Positions 25,320-33,883 of a stretch of DNA of 64,000 nucleotides are shown here, in pieces; positions within the stretch are counted from its first letter, which is position 1, and every line of letters starts with the position of its first letter. The position numbers and the translations under genes are program-made. Under the pieces are notes generated by a model. That model ran no database searches. It worked only from the letters and a program-made list of their open reading frames with translations, and was not told the DNA's origin. The DNA comes from Thermosediminibacter litoriperuensis (GTDB lineage Bacteria; Bacillota; Thermosediminibacteria; Thermosediminibacterales; Thermosediminibacteraceae): positions 1 through 64,000 of the forward strand of contig NZ_VNHO01000001.1 in assembly GCF_008124715.1 (NCBI RefSeq), given 5' to 3'.

Positions 25320-26147
25320 CTATTTCGAAATGATAGCCTTTACAAATGCCGGCAGATTGAAACAAGATCTGTGAATGTACGGAGTATAATACTTTGTATT
25401 CAAGTCGGGTATATTCGAAATATCTCTGGTGAGGGGGTCGATTAACTTTGAACCCATTGTAAAAGTCCATAAGGAGCCGGGATAAGTCGGAATTGTGGCC
25501 GTGTACACAGCCGCATGCGGGAAAATATCCGAAACAGCACTGTATACTTTCTTTAGCAGATCCTCGTAATAGAAGGGGGATTCGGTCTGGGCCACAAAAA
25601 TACCCCCATCGGTTAAGGCCTCGTAAATGTCTTTATAGAATTCCTTAGCGAACAATCCCACGGCAGGACCTACTGGGTCCGTTGAATCGACAATTATGAC
25701 ATCATAATAGTTCTTGAACTTTTTAACATAAGCTATACCGTCTTCGCAGAACACTTTAGCCCTCGGATCTTCAAAAGCCACACTCAGAGTAGGGAAAAAT
25801 TTCTTTGAGGCTTCGATCACCTTCTCATCGATTTCCACCAGATGAGCCTCTTTTACCGGGTGTTTCAGGATTTCCCTGAGCGTACCCCCATCTCCGCCAC
25901 CGATGACCAGCACCCTTTCGGGATTGCCGTGGGTAACCAGGGGGACATGGGCCATCATTTCGTGATAGATGAACTCATCCTTCATCGTTAGCTGGACGAC
26001 ATCGTCCAGGACGAGCATTCTGCCGAACTCTTCAGTTTCGAACACGGCGAGATTCTGATATTCGGTCTTCTCGGTATGCAGGACGTCCTTTACCCTATAG
26101 CTCATTTTTATACTTTTAGACTGCATTTCGGTGAACCAGAGTTCCAA
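25320..26147 (-). CDS. speE: Spermidine synthase
   Basis: 275 residues. It moves an aminopropyl group from decarboxylated SAM to putrescine. Motifs: LVLDDVVQLTMKDEFIYHEM, VLVIGGGDGGTLREILKH (nucleotide binding), VEIDEKVIEASKKFFP, IIVDSTDPVGPAVGLF (catalytic Asp) and AQTESPFYYE. The TTG start at 26147 has GGAG nine bases upstream. It is first in an eight-gene operon from a clear promoter. The matching speD lies 9 kb away. Confidence 0.95.
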   Translation of the reverse strand: MELWFTEMQSKSIKMSYRVKDVLHTEKTEYQNLAVFETEEFGRMLVLDDVVQLTMKDEFIYHEMMAHVPLVTHGNPERVLVIGGGDGGTLREILKHPVKEAHLVEIDEKVIEASKKFFPTLSVAFEDPRAKVFCEDGIAYVKKFKNYYDVIIVDSTDPVGPAVGLFAKEFYKDIYEALTDGGIFVAQTESPFYYEDLLKKVYSAVSDIFPHAAVYTATIPTYPGSLWTFTMGSKLIDPLTRDISNIPDLNTKYYTPYIHRSCFNLPAFVKAIISK

Positions 26148-26192
26148 ATCTTTTCACTCCTTCATTCCTGGGATTACTTTCATATCGGAAAA

Positions 26193-26221
26193 ATTATACC
26201 AAATAAAAGGCAAACATTCAA
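26193..26221 (-). promoter_or_regulatory. Sigma-A promoter of the speE operon
   Basis: TTGAAT (26221-26216), 17 bases, TATAAT (26198-26193) on the minus strand, about 46 bases upstream of the speE start. Confidence 0.82.
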
Positions 26222-26231
26222 ATAGAAAACC

Positions 26232-26693
26232 TCAGCTCCTGCAGCCGGTGTTGTTGAAGAAATTCTTTACTTCCAGCCTCATCAAAACAGCCGAACATGA
26301 ACAGATATTGAACTGCAAAGACTTTTTGCATTTTTCATCCAAGTCCTTCAACTCAACGGCCTTGAAGCCGAATTTTTCAAAAAAACCCGCGGCACCCCGG
26401 GTAAAAAGGTATATCCTGCTCACACCGCGTCGATCGCCATAATTGATCAAGGCCCTGACCAGTCCGTCTCCAATGCCTTGATGTTGAAATTCAGGGAGTA
26501 CCGCTACAGACCTGATTATAGCGGCATCCCCGTATATTTCCAGTCCCCCCGTTGCCAGGATGGTATCGCCCTCTTCAGCCACCATAAAATTGTCGAGATG
26601 TTCGTCAATGCCTCCTGTCCCCAGCCCCACTGTTTCAAGTATATTTTTTAGAGTTTCGAAATCCTTTGGCCTGGCTTTCCGAAATACGATCAA
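26232..26693 (-). CDS. GNAT-family N-acetyltransferase
   Basis: 153 residues from TTG 26693, with GGAGGG six bases upstream. The acetyl-CoA site is VAVLPEFQHQGIGDGLVRALI. The layout (FRKARPKDFETLKNIL at the start, IYLFTRGAAGFFEKFGFKAVE near residue 105) resembles the short ArgA-like N-acetylglutamate synthases of clostridia, but other amino-acid acetyltransferases look alike. The tail carries CKKSLQFNICSCSA, an unusual cluster of cysteines. It ends an operon with rluB and the first FAD gene. Confidence 0.75.
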   Translation of the reverse strand: MIVFRKARPKDFETLKNILETVGLGTGGIDEHLDNFMVAEEGDTILATGGLEIYGDAAIIRSVAVLPEFQHQGIGDGLVRALINYGDRRGVSRIYLFTRGAAGFFEKFGFKAVELKDLDEKCKKSLQFNICSCSAVLMRLEVKNFFNNTGCRS

Positions 26694-26707
26694 TGTGAAC
26701 CCTCCGT

Positions 26708-27421
26708 TTACAGGCTCTTCAGGTACTTTATTTCAGCCTCGGTCATATACCGCCAGCAGCCGGGCGCCAGCCCCCTGAGGGTAAGTTTCCCTATGCGCGT
26801 TCTTCTAAGAGAAATAACCGGGTGACCTATAGCTTCGCACATGCGGCGTACTTGTCTTTTTCGACCTTCATGAATGATAATTTCCAGCACAGCAAAATCC
26901 CGTCCCGTTTTCAATATCCGCACCTTCGCGGGGGCGGTCTTCCCGTCTTCCAGGACTATTCCACGCCTTAGCCGGTTAATATCGCTCTCATGCGGGGTAC
27001 CCGCGATCTTGGCTATATAAGTCTTTTCTATTTCGTGTTTTGGATGCGTAAGCCTGTAGGACAATTCACCATCGTTCGTTATTATAAGCAGGCCCTCCGT
27101 ATCTTTATCCAGGCGCCCCACCGGGAAAACCCTCTCTTTTATGCCTTTCAACAGGTCTATTACCGTAGGACGACCGAAAGGATCTTTTGCAGTTGTCAGT
27201 ACACCTTTCGGCTTGTTCATCAGTATATATAGGGGTTTATTATTCAGACGGCATATCTTCCCATCCACCCTTACTTCGTCCAGAGCCGAATCAACTTTAA
27301 TACCGAGCTCTCTTACGATTTTACCGTTAACTTGAACACGACCCTCCAGGATTAATTTTTCGCAGGCTCGTCGAGACGCAATTCCGGCCATAGCGAGAAA
27401 CTTCTGCAACCTTAGCTCCAA
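26708..27421 (-). CDS. rluB: RsuA/RluB-family pseudouridine synthase
   Basis: 237 residues. An N-terminal S4 domain (LQKFLAMAGIASRRACEKLILEG) precedes the catalytic domain with the family mark VFPVGRLDKDTEGLLIITNDGEL (catalytic Asp) and EGRKRQVRRMCEAIGHPV. It probably modifies U2605 of 23S rRNA, as the B. subtilis homolog RluB does; RsuA (16S) and RluE are alternatives. Normally beside scpAB in Firmicutes, here it sits in the B12 region instead. Confidence 0.88.
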   Translation of the reverse strand: MELRLQKFLAMAGIASRRACEKLILEGRVQVNGKIVRELGIKVDSALDEVRVDGKICRLNNKPLYILMNKPKGVLTTAKDPFGRPTVIDLLKGIKERVFPVGRLDKDTEGLLIITNDGELSYRLTHPKHEIEKTYIAKIAGTPHESDINRLRRGIVLEDGKTAPAKVRILKTGRDFAVLEIIIHEGRKRQVRRMCEAIGHPVISLRRTRIGKLTLRGLAPGCWRYMTEAEIKYLKSL

Positions 27422-27439
27422 TTAACAACTCCCCTTTTG

Positions 27440-28765
27440 TTACTTAGTATTATTATTATACGCGCTCCTGTCATTTTCCTTCATTACAACCAAATTTTCA
27501 TTAAAAATTCCCGAAAGCCCCAGTCGATTTACCTTTTCCCTAATCGCCTCTTCTTCCGTAAGATAAAGTCCAAGTTTTTTCATTCTTTCATAATACGAAG
27601 CTCCGGCAAAGGTATAGCGCTTGTAAAGCCCTTCGGACGTTTTCAATTCTTCGTTGACGAAGGCTATCATATCGCCTATGGATAGCTCTCTGGGCAGTTT
27701 TAAAAGCTCCATCTTTAGCGCCCTTCGCGCTGCATTATGGCCTGCAAGAATTCCCGTGCATATGGCTTCGGTGTGACCTACAATCGGGCCGGATTTCTCA
27801 CCGGCGCAAAACAGGTTTTCTACCCCCTCAACTCTCATGAAATCGTCCCGGGGCGCCATCGACATGTACCGTATCGAGTTGCCCTTGCTGGCGGCATAAG
27901 GATCCTCGAAGCGGGCATTTTCAAAACCCTTTATTTTTCGAAGTTCCTCTAAACTGAAAAACGGTGTCATGAGCTTCGCATGCCCAGTATCCAGTAAAAC
28001 GATGCTCCTCGCGTAATCTTCCAGAGCGTACTGCTGGCAAACTTTGAGTGATAGCTTTTCCTTATGAACGAATTTATCGGGCAGTTCTATTACAACTACC
28101 CCTTTTTCCTCGAGTTCCCTTCTTATATCGTCCCCGAGAGAGTCTTTGTTCAATTTACAAGAACCGCTCATGGCTCCATATAGTTCCGGGGATCTTTTGC
28201 CAACCAGGTCTTCAGCACCCGCCTTTTTGCTGATACTTACCCTGGGCCCGAATGCCGGACATCTCTGTACGCACATGCAGCAACCATGCCCGTACTTAAG
28301 GCAGTTTCCTACGGGCCCCGATGATCCGGTGGTCTCCACGAACACATCGCCCTCGACCACTTCATCGTCCGACAGGATAACGCCGGTTATAGTTCTCCCT
28401 TTCATCCTGACATCAACGGCTCGAGACATGAATCGTATTTCGATCCCTAGACCCAACAGAAAATCCCTAACCCGGGCCTCTATTTTTGTTACATCGTAAA
28501 GGGTTGCGTGGGAATGACCGGGAAAATTCACATTGCTATGCCTTGCGGTAGCATCGGCGATTTCGAACAATTCACCGGCACCAAGCGCAATCGCCTCCTC
28601 GGCCGCTGTGTACCGGCCGTTGTTCCTCATTATACCTCCCACCAGTCCGCAACCCAGAAGCATATCCGTTTTTTCCAGTATTACTACATCGGCTCCTGCT
28701 TTTTTGGCTGCAAGAGCCGCACCGCAACCAGCCCAGCCTCCACCTATTATTATTACCTTAGGCAT
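27440..28765 (-). CDS. FAD-dependent oxidoreductase with cysteine motif (paralog 1)
   Basis: 441 residues from ATG 28765 (GGGGG nine bases upstream, inside the previous gene). N-terminal dinucleotide fold VIIIGGGWAGCGAALAAKKAG, then a loop YGHGCCMCVQRCPAFG with four cysteines (about residues 176-184) that could bind an Fe-S centre or be redox-active, and the C-terminal FAD motif NLFCAGEKSGPIVGHTEA. The protein is closely similar along its whole length to the product at 33884-35167. It overlaps by eight bases the PyrK-like gene, a likely electron partner. The substrate is unknown; amine or amino-acid oxidation is the inference. Confidence 0.8.
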   Translation of the reverse strand: MPKVIIIGGGWAGCGAALAAKKAGADVVILEKTDMLLGCGLVGGIMRNNGRYTAAEEAIALGAGELFEIADATARHSNVNFPGHSHATLYDVTKIEARVRDFLLGLGIEIRFMSRAVDVRMKGRTITGVILSDDEVVEGDVFVETTGSSGPVGNCLKYGHGCCMCVQRCPAFGPRVSISKKAGAEDLVGKRSPELYGAMSGSCKLNKDSLGDDIRRELEEKGVVVIELPDKFVHKEKLSLKVCQQYALEDYARSIVLLDTGHAKLMTPFFSLEELRKIKGFENARFEDPYAASKGNSIRYMSMAPRDDFMRVEGVENLFCAGEKSGPIVGHTEAICTGILAGHNAARRALKMELLKLPRELSIGDMIAFVNEELKTSEGLYKRYTFAGASYYERMKKLGLYLTEEEAIREKVNRLGLSGIFNENLVVMKENDRSAYNNNTK

Positions 28766-29723
28766 GTGCATTGACCCCCATTACATTTTTGCTTTCGGTT
28801 TGCACCTTACAGAGTTGAAGTCTTTTGCCTCCAACCAGCGTCTCACAGCTGCCGCAAACTCCCTCACCGCAGCACATCTGCGCATTGTTGGAAACAGCAA
28901 GAGCTATTTTTCGCCCGCTCTGCTCCACCAATGCTTTTACCAGATTATGCTGGGTTTCCGAACCACCGCTGTAAACCACTTCATAACCGCCGTTTTCGAT
29001 TAATTCCCGGAGGTAGTTTTCATAGGGAGAACCTGAAAAATCGAAAACTTGCACTCTTACGCCCAGGGATTCCAGGAGTTCCCTGGCTGGGTTGCAGTTT
29101 ATGACTCCCGGATCGAGAAATGCCGTTATATCATTCCCGCCTCTAACGAGGGTCTTCGCGACCAGCACCAGGGATGCCTGACCTATACCCCTCCCGATCA
29201 GCAGACACTTTTTATTAACGCTGGATTTTATATGCTTTAACCCGAAAATGCCGTTGTAGTAAGGGCCTCTTAACAGCAGCGTTCTGTCTTCCCGAGCCAG
29301 ACTTCTCGTCTTGGGACCTATTATCTGCATGGCGAAGGTTAAGGTATTTTTGTCCTCATTCGTATCCATCACACAGAGCGGAAACTCAAAATAGGAGGGG
29401 CTGTTTACTGCCCTTAAGAACACGTATGTCCCGGGCTGACTGTATTCCCTACTTAAAGCCGCCAAAGGAAGGAGGACTTTAAATACTATAAGGTTATTCG
29501 TAACGGTCTTTTTTTCGATTATCTTTACCCCCAGAGTTCTCCGGGGTTCTTTTTTTCTCCTGCCGTTCCATATGAATTCCTGGTAAACGCAAAATCCCTG
29601 CCAACGGCAATCACAGGTCTCCTTACCCTGTAGTATAGAGCAGGCAATACAGCTGTTGGTCTCCGCCAGGTAGCAAGGGCAATAAGGTGATACCGCATCT
29701 ATGCACTGGTAATTGAGAGCCAT
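28758..29723 (-). CDS. PyrK-like FAD/[2Fe-2S] electron-transfer protein
   Basis: 321 residues from ATG 29723, which has a perfect AAGGAGG eight bases upstream; a longer frame has none. Residues 1-50 are cysteine-rich (CPCYLAETNSCIACS and CDCRWQGFC), an unusual added module. Next comes a ferredoxin-reductase fold with an FAD part (PGTYVFLRAVN) and a nucleotide part (CLLIGRGIGQASLVLVAKTL). The C-terminus has the PyrK [2Fe-2S] ligands (CCGEGVCGSCET, then LCK). It would pass electrons between NAD(P)H or ferredoxin and the FAD protein encoded next. Not PyrK itself, since no pyrD is nearby. Confidence 0.8.
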   Translation of the reverse strand: MALNYQCIDAVSPYCPCYLAETNSCIACSILQGKETCDCRWQGFCVYQEFIWNGRRKKEPRRTLGVKIIEKKTVTNNLIVFKVLLPLAALSREYSQPGTYVFLRAVNSPSYFEFPLCVMDTNEDKNTLTFAMQIIGPKTRSLAREDRTLLLRGPYYNGIFGLKHIKSSVNKKCLLIGRGIGQASLVLVAKTLVRGGNDITAFLDPGVINCNPARELLESLGVRVQVFDFSGSPYENYLRELIENGGYEVVYSGGSETQHNLVKALVEQSGRKIALAVSNNAQMCCGEGVCGSCETLVGGKRLQLCKVQTESKNVMGVNAHA

Positions 29724-29792
29724 CGAGAACCCTCCTTCGAAAAATAAACGTAACATTATTAGTACATTATGAATTTTGCAGCCGGTTGGTGA

Positions 29793-29828
29793 TAAAAAAA
29801 GCCGAATTCCAGCGAATTCGGCTTTTTT
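29793..29828. terminator. Terminator after the mutase transcription unit
   Basis: GCCGAATTC, four-base loop, GAATTCGGC, with A-run on one side and T-run on the other, so it can act on both strands. It overlaps the stop of the P-loop gene at 29827 and parts the mutase genes from the PyrK-like gene. Confidence 0.88.
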
Positions 29829-30909
29829 AACCTTTTTTATGAAATCCCAGTACTTTTAACAACTCCGCAGGGCCGTCCTTTAATACATTAACCACCGGCA
29901 GCGATACCGCTTTTTTTATTTCTTCCCTCAGGAATTTCTCGTCGACGTACCCTGGTTCATATACACCGGTTTCAAACCTGTACCGGGGATAAAAGGGATT
30001 TATGGTCACCGCCACCACCGGCACCTCTTTCAACACCTCAATTCTACCTCCAAAAGACTCTATTCTCTTTGTCGTATTCATCACATCACCCGGATACCCG
30101 CCGATGATAAGTTTTATGGGATCGCTCAGAAGGATGGTCAAACCCTTCAAACGGTTTTTAAAAATATCTACCAGCCTGTTTAACACCGGTTGGGAAACAG
30201 CCGCGGGTATAAATATCGCACAGGCCTTTTCGGTCAAAACTGCCTTTAAAGCGCCAATTATATCTTCGTGGATCAGGGCTGGATAGCGGATGGCTTCGAC
30301 GGTGCCGTCCCGGTTGACCACAGATATCGTTTTAAAACCCCCGAGGATTTGTTTATAAATTTTGCCGGCTTCGGGCAGTTTGAAAATACTGCAAATCTGT
30401 CCGGTCTCCTCAGCCAACTCAATGACATCCGGGTTTCTGGCAGCACCCGTAGCCAATATTATACCTTCCGTTTCAATCATCGGCGCTATTCTGTTTAACG
30501 CTCCATCAACCAGGATGATGTCGCAACCCGCTTTTTCCGTCATTCTATCAAGAACTCTTCTAAGTTCCCGGCTCTTGTTAGGACCTGCAACAACCGCGAG
30601 GCCATCACTCTTCACCGCAGCGATCGAAATTCTGCCCAGAGGTGTCATAATATCTGTCGTCTCCAGAATTTCCAGTTCGGCGCTGCCTGCCCTGAGGCAG
30701 GCAGCCGCTGTAGCCACCACACTGCCCCTTTTTAAAAAAAGGCGGGGTTTTAAAAGCCCCGTTACATTATCTATTTCCTCACCGTCATATCCTATACTGG
30801 TCAAACCTACGACATTATTATTTAAGTATGAAAAACCTTCGAGTAGTGCAGATATCGTAGTGGTTTTACCGGTATTTTTTGCGGTACCGGCTACGCCTAT
30901 TATTCGCAC
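29827..30909 (-). CDS. P-loop protein, possible B12-aminomutase reactivase (KamB-like)
   Basis: 360 residues from GTG 30909 (GGAGG eight bases upstream). Walker A GTAKNTGKTTT is at residues 8-18; a probable Walker B is CDIILVDGALNR near 130. The C-terminal half (ILLSDPIKLIIGGYPGD, VAVTINPFYPRYRFETG) resembles nothing I can name with confidence. Lysine 5,6-aminomutase operons encode accessory proteins (KamB, KamC) that restore inactivated enzyme, and this protein could be of the KamB type. Position 18 bases after the mutase gene supports a link. No MutS-like KamC is seen. Confidence 0.6.
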   Translation of the reverse strand: MRIIGVAGTAKNTGKTTTISALLEGFSYLNNNVVGLTSIGYDGEEIDNVTGLLKPRLFLKRGSVVATAAACLRAGSAELEILETTDIMTPLGRISIAAVKSDGLAVVAGPNKSRELRRVLDRMTEKAGCDIILVDGALNRIAPMIETEGIILATGAARNPDVIELAEETGQICSIFKLPEAGKIYKQILGGFKTISVVNRDGTVEAIRYPALIHEDIIGALKAVLTEKACAIFIPAAVSQPVLNRLVDIFKNRLKGLTILLSDPIKLIIGGYPGDVMNTTKRIESFGGRIEVLKEVPVVAVTINPFYPRYRFETGVYEPGYVDEKFLREEIKKAVSLPVVNVLKDGPAELLKVLGFHKKG

Positions 30910-30927
30910 GCTGCCAACCTCCGAAAA

Positions 30928-32745
30928 TTATAAACTTGTAACTGTGCCCCTGCCGGCTCTTCCCGGGTAAGCCCCTTCCCCGCGGCTTCCCAACAATCCC
31001 CTGTAGAGGGCGTCGACAAAATTGCCGTTCTTTGCTACGGAATCCAGGGTACTTTCTATACCTTCAACAATTTGCGAAGCCCAGATTTCCGAGTTCCGTG
31101 TCGGAGTTATTTCGGCATGCCCGAAAAATCTAAAAGCCGACTGTGTGGCCCTGAGCGTGTCAATTCTAGCAGCTACCGATATGGGGCCGCCGGAGTAGGC
31201 TTCATCAGCGGAAGCGATGGAAATTCCGTCCACGCCCAGCACTGAAGCGAGGGATGCGTGCAGGGCGGTGCTTAGTGATGACTGAACTCTGTCTTCGGTC
31301 TGGGTTAAAAATCCGATAGGTGCACCGCACCAGATCGGGGCGTTCAATATGCTCCTCAGAGCCGAGATCTTGGCCGCGTTAAAATCCACGTAGTTGTCCC
31401 TCATTTGGCCGCTGATCATCACTTCAGGTGAGTAACAGAACAAAGGCTGGAGAATCGGCTTTGCACCCAGCCTAAGCCCCAGCATGGTCACAATTAACAT
31501 GCCCGCAAAGGCTTTATGGGCGGGGACTCCGCAGAGCTCTTCATTCGTCACCACATCGAAGGGCATGTCAAATCTGGCAGCGTATTTTATGGCAGCTACC
31601 GCATCCACAGTAAGCCTTTCGGGATCCGTTCCCCCTCCTAGCGAACCGTAGGCTATATTTATTTTCGTAAGGTCTGCTCCAACCTTTCCCGCAAGAAGCA
31701 CCGTTTCCGGAGTGTTGAGACCCCTGTGGGCTCTAACCTGCCAAAGAGTCGAGGGCATCAATGCATCCTTTATTATCCGCAGGTTTTCATATGTTATGAC
31801 AGAACCGTCTTCTTCGTGGGTGATATAGCCCTCGAAAAAGCCCTCGGTTCTTGCTCCCCAGGAGGGATCAAAGTGCACAACTCCGTCTGCACCCCACGCT
31901 TCGCAGGTCTTAATATGGGCTATGTCCATAAACGGACACCCGGTCCCATACTGGATAAAAACCATGGGATTTTTATCGGCATGCTGCAATTTCAGAGGAT
32001 TGATCCTGAGCTTCAATTTTTCCAGGTAAGTTTCCAGTGCTTTCAATTCTTCAGCGGTCAGATGCCTTGTCTTTTCCTTCAGAGCGCCGCTATCGTAATA
32101 TACTTTAACGACATTGTCGCACAACCTTGCGTATTCCTTTTTAAGTTTTAACACTTCAGTTTCATCGGTGCTCTCCAGCATCCTTTCTCTTATTTTAGCT
32201 CTTTCTACCCCGGGGGTAGTCTTATTTTTCACGTAATCAATTATCCCGTCGACAATAGCGTTCAATAGATTTTCTATCCTCTTGTTTTTAAATGTATAAT
32301 CGTATTTTTCCGTCATATCCTTTTTAAATTTGCTTCTACTTACATCTTCCTTTACGTACTCCCTGCCCTCCACAAACGCCACGGCTTCTTCAACAGTAGT
32401 TCCCGGTCCAAATCCGGCGTCAAATCCGAGTTCAGCAGCCAGTTCCGGCCTTATGGCCATCCCGCCTATGCCTATCCTGACCCTTTCTCTTATTCCGGAC
32501 GCCTCGGCCAGATCGATAAAACTTCCCAGGATTTCGGCCACCCTATAACCCAGGGTTCGACTAATAAGGATGACATCAACATCATTGTCCATAGCGGTCT
32601 TAATTATCTCTTCAGGAGAATAGTCGGGGGGAAGCAGTATCGTATCGTGTTCCGCCTGATCGAGCCCCCTTTTTATCATTTTGAGGCCGATGTCGTGAAC
32701 CGGGTCCAGAGGGGCAAGGAGCACCTTTTTCTTTTGAACAGTCAC
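30928..32745 (-). CDS. B12-dependent aminomutase-like protein, cobalamin domain first
   Basis: 605 residues from GTG 32745 (GGGGGG upstream). Residues 6-130 are a cobalamin-binding Rossmann domain: H17 in DPVHDIG as lower axial ligand, GIGGMAIRP (92-100) and FDAGFGPGT (108-116), which align with the end of OraE/KamE. Residues 135-250 are helical. Residues 255-600 form a barrel like KamD/OraE: CEAWGADGVVHFDP, RTEGFFEGYITHE, AYGSLGGGTDPER and the repeated Gly/Ala strands. In OraE the B12 domain is at the C-terminus, so the order here is swapped. The PLP-holding lysine is not clear (K25 is a candidate). Substrate unknown; carbon-skeleton mutases are an alternative. Confidence 0.75.
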   Translation of the reverse strand: MTVQKKKVLLAPLDPVHDIGLKMIKRGLDQAEHDTILLPPDYSPEEIIKTAMDNDVDVILISRTLGYRVAEILGSFIDLAEASGIRERVRIGIGGMAIRPELAAELGFDAGFGPGTTVEEAVAFVEGREYVKEDVSRSKFKKDMTEKYDYTFKNKRIENLLNAIVDGIIDYVKNKTTPGVERAKIRERMLESTDETEVLKLKKEYARLCDNVVKVYYDSGALKEKTRHLTAEELKALETYLEKLKLRINPLKLQHADKNPMVFIQYGTGCPFMDIAHIKTCEAWGADGVVHFDPSWGARTEGFFEGYITHEEDGSVITYENLRIIKDALMPSTLWQVRAHRGLNTPETVLLAGKVGADLTKINIAYGSLGGGTDPERLTVDAVAAIKYAARFDMPFDVVTNEELCGVPAHKAFAGMLIVTMLGLRLGAKPILQPLFCYSPEVMISGQMRDNYVDFNAAKISALRSILNAPIWCGAPIGFLTQTEDRVQSSLSTALHASLASVLGVDGISIASADEAYSGGPISVAARIDTLRATQSAFRFFGHAEITPTRNSEIWASQIVEGIESTLDSVAKNGNFVDALYRGLLGSRGEGAYPGRAGRGTVTSL

Positions 32746-32757
32746 ACTAGACCCCCC

Positions 32758-32991
32758 TTAATTGTCCTTTTTAAAAAGCCAGGCGTAACTATCCCCGGGT
32801 TTATATATATATCCTCTGATCCTGACCCTAGCACCCGGGCCCTGATGCTGTATGAAGACTATGCTTGCATCTTTAAATCCCAGCTCGTTCATCAGCTGAA
32901 GAGAGAGTCTCTTCCCTTCTTCTTCGTCATCGCAAACCAGAAAAGTCTCTATATCTACGGCATCCATTACTCTTTCAAGTGCTCCTGACAT
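32758..32991 (-). CDS. Small mutase partner resembling the KamE/OraE dimerisation domain, 77 aa
   Basis: 77 residues, ATG 32991 with AAGGAGG seven bases upstream. The pattern TFLVCDDEEEGKRLSLQLMN, LGFKDASIVFIQ, then GARVRIRGYIYKPGD follows the small domain that precedes the cobalamin domain in OraE and KamE (ARK-type helix, GLKDVEV-type strand, GTR-x-ELKG-x-V-strand). Here that domain is a separate gene 12 bases upstream of the mutase, so it is likely its small subunit. The resemblance is by eye. It is first in the unit just downstream of the CTCATC palindrome. Confidence 0.65.
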   Translation of the reverse strand: MSGALERVMDAVDIETFLVCDDEEEGKRLSLQLMNELGFKDASIVFIQHQGPGARVRIRGYIYKPGDSYAWLFKKDN

Positions 32992-33004
32992 CGCAGACCT
33001 CCTT

Positions 33005-33019
33005 GCTCATCGCAGATGA
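33005..33019. promoter_or_regulatory. Candidate operator CTCATC-GCA-GATGAG
   Basis: A perfect 6-bp inverted repeat with a 3-base spacer, 13 bases upstream of the start codon of the 77-residue gene and just before its ribosome binding site. The same half-sites occur at 37602-37616 before the first gene of the neighbouring unit. The regulator gene between them is the obvious candidate factor. Confidence 0.6.
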
Positions 33020-33050
33020 GTAGTTATGAATAAAAAATATATCTGTCGGT

Positions 33051-33776
33051 TTAAATACCCGCACTTTCCCAGTATTTTTCCACATCGAAAACCAGATTCT
33101 CTATATGTTTGACCATAGCGGCTTCCGCCGCCTCCGGGTCCCTGGATGCGATGGATTCGAATATTTTTTCGTGGTCCAGCAGCACCTTGCTTTTAACCTT
33201 TTTCCTTATATACTCGAGTACGGGTGACAGCTGACCGTGCTGCCTTATGAGATCCAAGGCCGCATCAAGTACCCTGTTCCTGGCAGCCTGAGCTATCAGC
33301 TTGTGAAATTTCACGTCATCGTCGGCTATGGAAACACCCTCTTCCAAGTGTTTTTTCTGAGCTTCCAGGATTTCCTCCATTTCCTTTATCTCTTTTTGGG
33401 TGATGTACTGAGCGGCAAGTCTTGCCAACTGACCCTCTATTACTTTTCTGGCAACCAGCATGTCGAGCAATTCCTTCCTGCCGGTGACTTTAATAACATT
33501 TATAAGCTCGTTTCCGTAATGGTTGATCTTCTGCTCCTGCTCTAGTTCCCTTAGTTTTTCCATACCGTAGGGTGTCAGGATCCTGCCTTTAAAACCGACT
33601 TTTTCAGTGTAACCCTCGGCGTCCATTTCCCTCAGTATTCTGCCGGCTGTAGCTTCGCTGACCTCATAGCCCTGCAGCTTTAGATTCTCTCTCACGTAGC
33701 CGGAACCGATCGGCGCCTGTGAATCTGCTATTGCTTTGAGGATCAGATAAAACAAGTGTTTTTTTTCTGAAAACAT
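33051..33776 (-). CDS. Winged-helix/FCD transcription regulator
   Basis: 241 residues. Residues 1-75 are a winged helix of the NrpR/HTH_12 type (FYLILKAIADSQAPIGSGYV, SEATAGRILREMDAEGYTEKV) and not the usual GntR helix. Residues about 85-235 are an all-helical FCD ligand domain with the metal/effector residues D and H in DDDVKFHKLIAQAARNRVLD, H in LLDHEKIFESI and H in MVKHIENLVF. Such proteins respond to small carboxylates. A TATAAT box (33814-33809) lies upstream; the gene stands alone between the two halves of the B12 region, which it probably controls. Confidence 0.8.
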   Translation of the reverse strand: MFSEKKHLFYLILKAIADSQAPIGSGYVRENLKLQGYEVSEATAGRILREMDAEGYTEKVGFKGRILTPYGMEKLRELEQEQKINHYGNELINVIKVTGRKELLDMLVARKVIEGQLARLAAQYITQKEIKEMEEILEAQKKHLEEGVSIADDDVKFHKLIAQAARNRVLDAALDLIRQHGQLSPVLEYIRKKVKSKVLLDHEKIFESIASRDPEAAEAAMVKHIENLVFDVEKYWESAGI

Positions 33777-33848
33777 CCTATCCCCCTAAACGATAAAATG
33801 CTACTCATATTATACATCACCTTAATATTAAAAAAAAATAATTTTTTG

Positions 33849-33880
33849 GACAAAAAGGGGCCGAAAAGCCCCTTTTTGTC
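33849..33880. terminator. Bidirectional terminator after FAD paralog 2
   Basis: GACAAAAAGGGGC, loop CGAAAA, exact inverse GCCCCTTTTTGTC. It lies four bases after the stop at 33884, parting the flavoprotein gene from the regulator. Confidence 0.85.
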
Positions 33881-33883
33881 TTG

